DNA from: Thermoplasmata archaeon
GTDB lineage: Archaea; Thermoplasmatota; Thermoplasmata; Thermoplasmatales; Thermoplasmataceae
Reading direction: 5' to 3'
Assembly (NCBI GenBank): GCA_021806355.1
Contig: JAJZXT010000203.1
Location: 1-10,373 of the forward strand
DNA: 10,373 nt
This document shows positions 1 to 5,274 of this stretch, piece by piece; the stretch's first letter is position 1; every line of letters begins with the position of its first letter. The translations under genes were made by a program, and so were the position numbers. The notes under the pieces are model-generated. The model was not told the origin of the DNA. It searched no databases and worked only from the letters and a program-made list of their open reading frames with translations.

Positions 1-812
1 ATATATCGTTGCTTATGCCTGACAACAGTTCTCTGGTTGATACTCGTCAGATCTTCAAGGGCAATACCCCTGCCAGTGCCTTTGGCTTCTGCAACGATCT
101 CCTTCGATATGTCATGGTTTACCGCTTTCTGAAATCTCTTCTCCTTTCCGCTTATCTTTTCCAATCTTCTCTTTGCACTTCTTGTTCCACGTTTCTGTAA
201 TCTCTGTTTATGTTTTTGGTATTGTATTCTTTTTTTCTTGAGAGCATCTCCACTGTAATTCCTGTTATCACTGGTTGTTGCTATGTTCTTCATACCGAAA
301 TCGGCGCCTATATAATCCACAGGTTCGTATTTTGGTTCTTCTGGTACATCAACAACAACGGCAAGGTAAAATATGCAGTTCCTGTATATCAGATCAACCT
401 GTCCATGAACCCTGCTTAATCTCTGTTTCTGGTATTCTCCAAATACTATCGGTATCCTGATTCTTCCATGGAGGGTATTCATTGATACCGAATCCAGACC
501 CCTGAAGCTCAATATCCTCTGGTCATAGACAATGGAACCATGCCTGTCAAACTCATGAATGCATGTACGGTCAACCTTGTAAGATTCTGCAACCTTGCTT
601 ATTGCCCTGACAACGAGTTGTGACGGGAGTTTGTACGCATTCTTGATGTCATAATAAACCAGTCTGTGCAGTTCATACTTGTTCGGGAAAGTGTGTTCAA
701 ACGCAGTTTTCGAAATGTCATTACATGCTTTATTGAATACCTCCATTGTTTCAAGAAGTATATCCTTCTGCTCAGTATTGGAAAGTATTTTGAGCATCAA
801 GGTATTCTGCAT
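1..812 (-). CDS. tnpB: TnpB-family RNA-guided nuclease (IS200/IS605 OrfB), C-terminus beyond window
   Basis: The gene reads leftwards and is open for 270 codons with no stop or frameshift before it leaves the window. The ATG at 812 follows an in-frame TAG directly, so the start is well bounded. The N-terminal part (residues 1-165) is the divergent recognition region. The RuvC-like nuclease core begins at IGADFGMKNIATT, with Asp171 as the first catalytic acid. GIALEDLTSI follows, with Glu253 as the second. A basic, Lys/Arg-rich helix lies between them (about 190-235), typical of TnpB. The third acid and the zinc-finger four-cysteine motif should lie in the missing C-terminus (the family is usually 370-420 aa). 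TnpB proteins use a guide RNA from the right end of the element to cut DNA and help the transposon persist. That end, and any TnpA, would be left of position 1. The family call is firm; activity is inferred. Confidence 0.9.
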   Translation of the reverse strand, partial: MQNTLMLKILSNTEQKDILLETMEVFNKACNDISKTAFEHTFPNKYELHRLVYYDIKNAYKLPSQLVVRAISKVAESYKVDRTCIHEFDRHGSIVYDQRILSFRGLDSVSMNTLHGRIRIPIVFGEYQKQRLSRVHGQVDLIYRNCIFYLAVVVDVPEEPKYEPVDYIGADFGMKNIATTSDNRNYSGDALKKKRIQYQKHKQRLQKRGTRSAKRRLEKISGKEKRFQKAVNHDISKEIVAEAKGTGRGIALEDLTSINQRTVVRHKQRY

Positions 813-850
813 CTACGGCGAAATATATTCAATATACTTGTAGTTTTCAT

Positions 851-892
851 CCCCAATTCTTCCCCGCTCTTACGAACGGGGTCTCCTTGGGG
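851..892 (-). repeat. two-tier inverted repeat / possible structured RNA beside tnpB
   Basis: The outer arms CCCCAA (851-856) and TTGGGG (887-892) pair perfectly. The inner arms CCCCG (862-866) and CGGGG (877-881) also pair perfectly. As minus-strand RNA the inner stem grows to 8 bp (CCCCGUUC with GAGCGGGG, one G-U) closed by GUAA, a GNRA tetraloop. The 5x5 internal loop is GGAGA opposite AAGAA, which aligns as four G-A or A-G pairs plus one A-A. It lies 39 nt upstream of the tnpB start. It may be a transposon subterminal hairpin (left end of this element, or the right end of a lost neighbouring element) or a structured RNA. The pairing is seen directly; the role is inferred. Confidence 0.6.
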
Positions 893-965
893 GCAGTTAG
901 ATGAAACAAATTGTAGCAAAGAAATCATATATTCAGATATATTTAACTCAAATTGTTTTATAGTA

Positions 966-978
966 ACATTTAAAAACA
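966..978 (+). promoter_or_regulatory. TATA box for the 997/methylase pair
   Basis: The sequence ACATTTAAAAACA is centred about 25 nt before the ATG at 997. This is the spacing expected for archaeal transcription starting at the A of the ATG, so the mRNA is probably leaderless. It supports ATG 997 over the in-frame GTG at 982, which has no Shine-Dalgarno site. Confidence 0.5.
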
Positions 979-996
979 ATAGTGCTATCGATTGGC

Positions 997-1317
997 ATGG
1001 CTATTCCTAAACAGAGACCTTCCGATTATAATAAGATTATAGCAGAAAGGAGAAGAAATAGCTTATGTGACATACCTCCTGTACTCGTCCCTGTTTGGCA
1101 ATTAAAAATAAGAGAACGATTTGGAATCAACATCGATAAGGAGATTGCCCAGTATATTGTTCTTGCAGCACACGAGAGGGGAACCTGGAAAAAACAGAGA
1201 GCCATAAAGAAAATCGAAAAATTGTTTATACAAAGGGGAATAGATGTAGAATCCTCTGCCAAAATGGCCAAGGATGTCATAAATTTAGTTATAGGAAATA
1301 ACGCTGTTGAACCGTGA
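997..1317 (+). CDS. small basic helical protein of unknown function, coupled to METTL5-like methylase
   Basis: I do not recognise this 106-aa protein. The N-terminus is basic (MAIPKQRPSDYNKIIAERRR), then comes a Pro/Trp-containing stretch (IPPVLVPVWQLK, about 26-37), then a mostly helical C-terminal half rich in Lys and Arg (about 46-100). There is one cysteine, no metal-binding cluster and no membrane segment, so it is not a Trm112-type zinc protein, which is the known partner of eukaryotic METTL5. Its stop codon overlaps the GTG start of the methylase gene (GTGA), so the two are probably translated together. The charge and context would fit RNA or rRNA binding, but that is inference. An in-frame GTG at 982 would add five residues; the TATA position favours ATG 997. 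Confidence 0.7.
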   Translation: MAIPKQRPSDYNKIIAERRRNSLCDIPPVLVPVWQLKIRERFGINIDKEIAQYIVLAAHERGTWKKQRAIKKIEKLFIQRGIDVESSAKMAKDVINLVIGNNAVEP

Positions 1318-1913
1318 CATCAAAGAAATCCATCGAGATAATACTTCAAAATCTTATTGTTAACGAAAAACCTGTAAATGCGCTTGAGCAATATCAAACT
1401 GATGGCAAAACTGCATCATATATTCTTAACATAGCATTGCTTGATGATAGTATTATAGGAAAATCCATAATAGACCTAGGTTCAGGCAATGGAATTTTTG
1501 CATTGGGGGCTAAATTGTTAGGTGCAAAAGAGGTAACAGCTGTTGACATTGACAGCGAGCAGATGAATGTACTTGAAGAAAATGCAAGAAATCTCGAACT
1601 TGACGTCAAGACGATCGTTTCAGATGTAAGTGATGTCACTGGCAAATTTGATACTTGTATAATGAATCCACCATTTGGTTCCGTGAAAACTCATGCTGAT
1701 CTTCCGTTTATTCAAGTGGGTAGCAAAATTTCTGACCGAATTTACGCTCTTCATAATTATAAATCAAAAGATTTCATTTTAAAGCAATATAGCCAAAGTA
1801 ACTTTAGCAGAATTGCCTGGGAAAAAAAGAGAATCACCACTGGCAGAATATATCCTCACCATTCCAGGGATGTTGCATTCATCGACTGCCTATTTGTCAG
1901 GTGCATCAGATGA
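1314..1913 (+). CDS. METTL5-like SAM-dependent RNA (adenine-N6) methyltransferase
   Basis: This 199-aa Rossmann-fold methylase belongs to the archaeal/eukaryal METTL5 group (COG2263 type). Visible marks are LEQYQTDGKTA at 24-34 (the family's N-terminal LEQY-T motif), SAM-binding motif I IDLGSGNGIFALGA at 53-66, the acidic end of strand 2 (VDID, 77-80), the catalytic NPPFG at 118-122, and YALHNYKS (144-151), which matches YSLHKS of human METTL5. The C-terminus (PHHSRDVAFIDCLFVR) also resembles the family end. NPPF enzymes methylate an exocyclic amine. Human METTL5 makes m6A in 18S rRNA, so a 16S rRNA adenine near the decoding site is the natural candidate here. The start is GTG, overlapping the upstream stop by 4 nt. 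No separate promoter is seen, so it should be co-transcribed with the 106-aa gene. Confidence 0.88.
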   Translation: MTSKKSIEIILQNLIVNEKPVNALEQYQTDGKTASYILNIALLDDSIIGKSIIDLGSGNGIFALGAKLLGAKEVTAVDIDSEQMNVLEENARNLELDVKTIVSDVSDVTGKFDTCIMNPPFGSVKTHADLPFIQVGSKISDRIYALHNYKSKDFILKQYSQSNFSRIAWEKKRITTGRIYPHHSRDVAFIDCLFVRCIR

Positions 1914-2022
1914 TCAAAAAATTCCTAATTTTTCTCTGTCAAATTAGCCCCAAAAAAAGTCAAATAGTGGAAACATTAAGAACACAAGAATAATTAATCA
2001 ATGTTCTATGACCCTATGATAT

Positions 2023-2095
2023 GGCCGGGTTGGGGTAGGGGTTATCCTTGGGGACTGTGGATCCCCGGACCCGGGTTCAATTCCCGGACCCGGCC
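2023..2095 (+). tRNA. tRNA-His (anticodon GTG)
   Basis: A full cloverleaf can be drawn. The acceptor arms are GCCGGGT (2024-2030) and ACCCGGC (2088-2094). The D arm is 2033-2048. The anticodon stem is GGGGA/TCCCC around the loop CTGTGGA, with anticodon GTG at 2057-2059. The T arm is CCGGG-TTCAATT-CCCGG (2071-2087). The histidine identity pair is present: G2023 as G-1 opposite C2095 as discriminator C73. CCA is not encoded and there is no intron. An AT-rich stretch near 1986-2000 (AATAATTAATC) lies at TATA distance. Confidence 0.95.
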
Positions 2096-2106
2096 TCTTT
2101 AATCTC

Positions 2107-2121
2107 AAAACTTGCAGTTTT
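2107..2121. terminator. possible bidirectional terminator between tRNA-His and the surface-protein gene
   Basis: AAAACT (2107-2112) and AGTTTT (2116-2121) form a perfect 6-bp inverted repeat around TGC. It gives a short T run on both strands, between two convergent transcription units. Further T runs (GTTTTGTTTG, about 2141-2150) follow on the plus strand. Archaea terminate mainly at T-rich tracts, so the hairpin itself may be incidental. Confidence 0.3.
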
Positions 2122-2214
2122 ATAAGTTGAGTGGAATCTCGTTTTGTTTGTTGATCCCGTTTTATCCACTTGTAAATTCCAAGAGAATTTCGACATTAGT
2201 GATCTATTGACCAA

Positions 2215-2793
2215 CTATTTTGAGAGGTTCTTGCTCTTGGCTGAGAATTTCGTGTAATAGTATAGAACGAATAGGATCGCGATAAGTGATACGACTATAG
2301 AAGCAGCTATGATAATGCCAGTACCGCTGTTTTCCGTTCTTATGTTCATGTTTATAAAAGTGTTTTGCGTCACATTCACATAACCCTTTGAAATATTTTT
2401 CCCTCCGCCTATAGAATTCTGCTGGTTCAATAATGAATATCCGGTCCCTTTCTCCGAATTAATCACATTTCCATTTGGAAAATATACTGTAACACTATAG
2501 TTTCCGCTGGGCACAAGAAATACCAATTGATTGGTCTTCGTCGATAAAGAATTTGAATCTTGTGCGCCGTTTAAAACGACTTTCCAATCAGAACCGCTTG
2601 GAAGACCGGTTTCATTAAAATACACATAATAGGAATTTGAAAGGTAGATACCATTTTCGGCAGGAATATACTGTTTGATGTTAGTTGCCGAACTCTGGAT
2701 ATCTTTGAAAGTTGATATAGATAACCCTTGAATTGAAATTGAAAACGTTAAGATGAAAACTGTTATGAGCGATAGTGCCAGCTTGCTATTCAC
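2215..2793 (-). CDS. secreted, C-terminally membrane-anchored surface protein with FNETGLPSG motif
   Basis: This is a 192-aa protein with an N-terminal hydrophobic signal or anchor (about 5-23), an extracellular region, one transmembrane helix (about 157-181) and a short basic tail (KFSAKSKNLSK), so it is anchored with the main domain outside. YVYFNETGLPSGSDWKVVL (56-74), followed by LVFLVPSGNYSVTV (90-103), matches a beta-sandwich signature (F-E-GLP-G-W ... VP-GNY) that recurs in many large Thermoplasmata surface proteins and thermopsin-like proteases. Only one copy occurs here. Four N-glycosylation sequons (NET 60, NYS 99, NIS 133, NVT 140) fit surface exposure. The start codon is GTG, 23 nt from the centre of a TATA box, so the mRNA is probably leaderless. 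A specific function is unknown; adhesion or cell-envelope structure is a guess. Confidence 0.82.
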   Translation of the reverse strand: MNSKLALSLITVFILTFSISIQGLSISTFKDIQSSATNIKQYIPAENGIYLSNSYYVYFNETGLPSGSDWKVVLNGAQDSNSLSTKTNQLVFLVPSGNYSVTVYFPNGNVINSEKGTGYSLLNQQNSIGGGKNISKGYVNVTQNTFINMNIRTENSGTGIIIAASIVVSLIAILFVLYYYTKFSAKSKNLSK

Positions 2794-2810
2794 GTTCCCG
2801 CAATCTAAAG

Positions 2811-2821
2811 AAAATTAATAA
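2811..2821 (-). promoter_or_regulatory. TATA box of the surface-protein gene
   Basis: On the minus strand this reads TTATTAATTTT. It is centred about 23 nt from the GTG start at 2793, with no Shine-Dalgarno site between. The spacing supports a leaderless transcript and the GTG start. Confidence 0.45.
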
Positions 2822-2906
2822 CCTTTTATCATCCAGACTGTGAGTATTTCTATCCAAATTTGTATCACCGCTGTGCAGTTTTAAGCTGAAAAGAGCGAAT
2901 AGTAGA

Positions 2907-2957
2907 AATTTAATAAAAATTAAGATAAAGGAGTAAACCATGATAAAAGATGAATAA
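2907..2957 (+). promoter_or_regulatory. aldolase promoter, Shine-Dalgarno site and 5-codon mini-ORF overlapping the start
   Basis: A TATA-like AATTTAATAAAAA (2907-2919) precedes a strong AAAGGAG (2927-2933). The best-spaced start codon behind that site is not the aldolase ATG but ATG 2940, which opens MIKDE and stops with TAA at 2955-2957, overlapping the aldolase ATG at 2950 by 8 nt in another frame. The aldolase start lies 16 nt from the Shine-Dalgarno site. Either ribosomes reinitiate from the mini-ORF, or the transcript starts near 2937-2940 and the site is not transcribed. Confidence 0.4.
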
Positions 2958-3843
2958 ACTCAAATTGATCTGCCCATTAATAACCCCACTTGATAATACG
3001 AATGAACCAAGCAGAGAATTTTATGAACTTCTCATATCGGATCTTGCTGAAATGGGAGTAACCTCCATTTTTCCTTTGGGAAGTACCGGATTATTCTCCC
3101 TTCTAACTATGGAGAAGAAAAGAAAATTCCTTAAAATAGTAGCAGAAGAGTCTGAAAACTTGGAAATATTTGTAGGAATAGGGAGCCAGAACACAGATGA
3201 ATCTATTGAATTCGCAAAATATGCATCTGACCTTGGATTTGTAAATATGGTACTCCAGCCCACCTATTACATAAGGCCCGAACAGCCATGGATCATTCGG
3301 CACTTTTCTGAAGTCATGGCGAATGTTGAGGCAAATTTCATAGTTTACAATATTCCGCAGCTGACTGGTGTAACGATTGAACCTGAGACCGTCAAAACCA
3401 TCATTGAAAATTCAAGCGGAAGAATTAAAGGCATAAAGGAAAGTTCCGGAGATTTGAGATATTTTAACAACATCATGTTTGAGTTCGGTTCGAAACTCCC
3501 GGTGTACCAGGGACAGGATGATCTTCTTCTTCAATCCCTTGTTGTAGGGGCAGAAGGAGGTGTTTGCGGCTCAACAAATATTTCATCGATTGCAAAAAAT
3601 GTTATTGATTCGTTTTCTGATAGAAATATAAAACAAGCACGAGAATCTCAGAAGAATTTGAATTTTGTTTTCAGATTACTGACTTCCTATCCGTTTCCTT
3701 CCGTCTATTATTATTTATTCTATAAGAAGCATAATATCAAAGGAAAACTCCCATTGCCTATCACCACCATGGAACGAATACCTGATTCCTTTGTAACGAA
3801 TTCCATTGATTCGATAAAAAGATTGGAGAATAAATCACCTTAA
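2950..3843 (+). CDS. kdgA: DapA/KDG-aldolase family class I aldolase (likely 2-keto-3-deoxygluconate aldolase)
   Basis: This 297-aa TIM-barrel lyase is of the dihydrodipicolinate synthase/N-acetylneuraminate lyase superfamily. It opens with ICPLITPLD (7-15), as in archaeal KDG aldolases. It carries the pyruvate-carboxylate loop GSTGLFS (44-50), the catalytic tyrosine in IVYNIPQ (Tyr133) and the Schiff-base lysine in GIKESSGD (Lys163). Full length matches the family. Thermoplasmatales break down glucose by the non-phosphorylative Entner-Doudoroff route, in which this enzyme splits 2-keto-3-deoxygluconate into pyruvate and glyceraldehyde, so kdgA is favoured. DapA or another keto-acid aldolase cannot be excluded from sequence alone. 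The start is fixed by the conserved N-terminal strand. No pathway partner is adjacent. Confidence 0.8.
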   Translation: MNKLKLICPLITPLDNTNEPSREFYELLISDLAEMGVTSIFPLGSTGLFSLLTMEKKRKFLKIVAEESENLEIFVGIGSQNTDESIEFAKYASDLGFVNMVLQPTYYIRPEQPWIIRHFSEVMANVEANFIVYNIPQLTGVTIEPETVKTIIENSSGRIKGIKESSGDLRYFNNIMFEFGSKLPVYQGQDDLLLQSLVVGAEGGVCGSTNISSIAKNVIDSFSDRNIKQARESQKNLNFVFRLLTSYPFPSVYYYLFYKKHNIKGKLPLPITTMERIPDSFVTNSIDSIKRLENKSP

Positions 3844-3887
3844 TCCTAGAAATTCAATATCTCCCTGAGTTTTTCAACTTAAAAAAA

Positions 3888-3896
3888 CTATATATA
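3888..3896 (+). promoter_or_regulatory. TATA box of the L7Ae-aIF5B operon
   Basis: CTATATATA is preceded by an A-rich run that may serve as the TFB recognition element. Transcription would start near 3917, giving a leader of about 25 nt that includes the Shine-Dalgarno site AAGGAGG (3927-3933). This is the clearest promoter in the window and the only one visible for the five-gene operon. Confidence 0.65.
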
Positions 3897-3900
3897 GCGT

Positions 3901-3924
3901 CTTAGGCTCAGGTGATACCCTAAG
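3901..3924 (+). repeat. inverted repeat at the operon start site
   Basis: CTTAGG (3901-3906) and CCTAAG (3919-3924) are perfect complements separated by 12 nt. The repeat sits between the TATA box and the Shine-Dalgarno site and straddles the predicted transcription start. It could be a repressor site on DNA or, if transcription starts upstream of 3901, an RNA hairpin. Confidence 0.4.
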
Positions 3925-3941
3925 TGAAGGAGGAAGATGAA

Positions 3942-4310
3942 ATGGAAAAACAGTCATTTGTTAAGTTTGAAACTCCCGAGACGCTAGAAAAAAAGATACT
4001 CGATCTAGTAGAGAACAGTTACAGGAGCGGAAAGATAAAGAAAGGCACTAACGAAGTTATTAAGTCCATAGAAAGAGGAGAGAGCAAGATCGTAATCATT
4101 GCTGAAGATGTAACCCCACCAGAAGTTGTGTATTACCTTCCAATGCTATGTGAAGAACGCAAGGTTGCTTATGCTTATGCTAAGAGCAAGACCGAGCTTG
4201 GAACAAGAGTAGGAATTTCAGCAGCTGCTTCAATTTCCATAACAGATTTTGGAAAAAATGAAGAACTTTATAAGCAGATTACTTCAGAACTTGTTTCTTT
4301 GAAGAAATAA
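3942..4310 (+). CDS. rpl7ae: ribosomal protein L7Ae (kink-turn RNA-binding protein)
   Basis: This 122-aa protein is a full-length L7Ae. The RNA-contact stretch IKKGTNEVIKSIERGESKIVIIAEDV (starting about residue 32) and the hydrophobic loop around EERKVAYAYAKSKTELG are both present. In archaea the protein binds kink-turns in 23S rRNA, in C/D and H/ACA guide RNAs and in RNase P RNA. ATG 3942 was chosen because AAGGAGG lies 8 nt before it; the in-frame GTG at 3924 would place the Shine-Dalgarno site inside the gene. It is the first gene of the operon, which may matter because L7Ae controls its own mRNA in some archaea. Confidence 0.95.
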   Translation: MEKQSFVKFETPETLEKKILDLVENSYRSGKIKKGTNEVIKSIERGESKIVIIAEDVTPPEVVYYLPMLCEERKVAYAYAKSKTELGTRVGISAAASISITDFGKNEELYKQITSELVSLKK

Positions 4311-4320
4311 GGTGACTTAA

Positions 4321-4530
4321 GTGGCAGATGAAGCTACGCAGGCTGAAGTAGTAGAATTAATGGGTAGAACCGGCATGACCGGGGAAGCTACTACTGTCAA
4401 AGTTAGAGTTCTTTCTGGTCGTGATCAAGGTAGAATTATAGCAAGGAATGTTCTTGGTCCGGTTAAAGTTGGAGACATTTTAATGCTCAGAGAAACGGCA
4501 AGAGAAGCAAAGAAACTATCAATCCGGTGA
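4321..4530 (+). CDS. rps28e: ribosomal protein S28e
   Basis: This 69-aa small-subunit protein has an OB-fold. It is recognised by VVELMGRTGMTGEATTVKVR, then GRDQGRIIARNVLGPVKVGDILMLRETAREAKKL, ending in the typical basic LSIR. The length is normal. It starts with GTG behind AAGGTGA (4309-4315), 10 nt after the L7Ae stop, and its own stop overlaps the next gene by 4 nt. S28e lies at the mRNA exit channel in archaea and eukaryotes and has no bacterial counterpart. Confidence 0.96.
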   Translation: MADEATQAEVVELMGRTGMTGEATTVKVRVLSGRDQGRIIARNVLGPVKVGDILMLRETAREAKKLSIR

Positions 4531-4823
4531 TTAAATTGGCTATTAAAACCTGTGGATTCTGTGGTTCAAACATTGAGCCGGGAACTGGAACAATTTACGT
4601 GAGAAGAAGCGGCAATATCGTTGATTTCTGCAGCAGAAAGTGCAGGGTCAATATGATTAACCTCAAAAGAGTGCCAAGGAGAACAAAGTGGACTAAAGAA
4701 TATCATACTATTAAGTCCATGAAAAAGGAGCCGGCAAAGCCTCCGGCAGAGACCGTTGTAGAGGAGGCTCCACAAGAGCCATCTGGAGCACCTGAACAAC
4801 AGCCCTTGGAAAGCAGTGAGTGA
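4527..4823 (+). CDS. rpl24e: ribosomal protein L24e with acidic, proline-rich C-terminal tail
   Basis: The zinc-binding core matches L24e: CGFC (Cys9, Cys12), then IEPGTGTIYVRRSGNIVDFC and FCSRKC (Cys35, Cys39), then NLKRVPRRTKWT (46-57). Archaeal L24e is usually about 55-70 aa. This one is 98 aa, the extra about 30 residues being a low-complexity tail rich in Glu, Pro and Ala (about 68-98) that should be disordered. The GTG start overlaps the S28e stop (GTGA), indicating translational coupling. The protein sits at the subunit interface of the large subunit. Confidence 0.95.
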   Translation: MIKLAIKTCGFCGSNIEPGTGTIYVRRSGNIVDFCSRKCRVNMINLKRVPRRTKWTKEYHTIKSMKKEPAKPPAETVVEEAPQEPSGAPEQQPLESSE

Positions 4824-4824
4824 T

Positions 4825-5271
4825 ATGCAGGAGAGAACTTTAGTACTAGTCAAGCCGGATGGCGTTAAAAGGAGGCTTGTTGGGGAAGTACTCAGGAGGT
4901 TTGAGGCAAAAGGGCTTAAACTCGTTGGACTGAAGATGCTGAGCTTGTCAAAGGAAGAGGCTGAAAAACACTATTCAGTCCATAAGGAAAGGCCCTTTTT
5001 TCGAGACCTTGTTAACTATATCACTTCCAGCCCAATAATTGCAATGATTCTTGAAGGAAATAATGCCCTATCAGTTGTAAGGAATATATGCGGTTCAACC
5101 GATGGAAGCAAAGCCGCCCCTGGAACCATAAGAGGAGACTTTTCGATCAGCATTGAGAAAAATATAATTCATGCCTCAGATTCGCAGGAATCTTATAACC
5201 ATGAATTCCCAATTTTTTTCAAGAACAGTGAGCTATTATCATTTGAATACGGCGATGAGGTTCTATTTTGA
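4825..5271 (+). CDS. ndk: nucleoside diphosphate kinase
   Basis: This enzyme moves the gamma-phosphate from ATP to other NDPs through a phosphohistidine. From ATG 4825 it is 148 aa, a normal length. Marks are the N-terminal ERTLVLVKPDGV (Lys10), the Kpn-loop region RPFFRDLVNYITSSP (56-70), RNICGSTDGSKAAPGTIRGDF and the active site NIIHASDS with His116. The start could instead be the in-frame GTG at 4816, which would overlap L24e by 8 nt. ATG 4825 begins one nucleotide after the L24e stop and gives the usual short N-terminus. NDK within a ribosomal/aIF5B operon is a conserved archaeal arrangement and may tie GTP supply to translation. Confidence 0.95.
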   Translation: MQERTLVLVKPDGVKRRLVGEVLRRFEAKGLKLVGLKMLSLSKEEAEKHYSVHKERPFFRDLVNYITSSPIIAMILEGNNALSVVRNICGSTDGSKAAPGTIRGDFSISIEKNIIHASDSQESYNHEFPIFFKNSELLSFEYGDEVLF

Positions 5272-5274
5272 GAA

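Noticed and set aside
820..840. Palindromic TATATT-C-AATATA upstream of tnpB as an operator
   Set aside because: It is AT-only and falls where the tnpB TATA box should be, so promoter composition explains it.
666..1010. Plus-strand 114-codon open frame opposite tnpB
   Set aside because: It is antisense to an intact tnpB and runs through the hairpin region; the protein shows no recognisable domain and there is no promoter or Shine-Dalgarno site.
2950..3843. Dihydrodipicolinate synthase (dapA) as the firm name for the aldolase
   Set aside because: The superfamily motifs allow it, but the FPLGSTGLF and ICPLITPLD segments look more like archaeal KDG aldolases, and no lysine-pathway genes are nearby.
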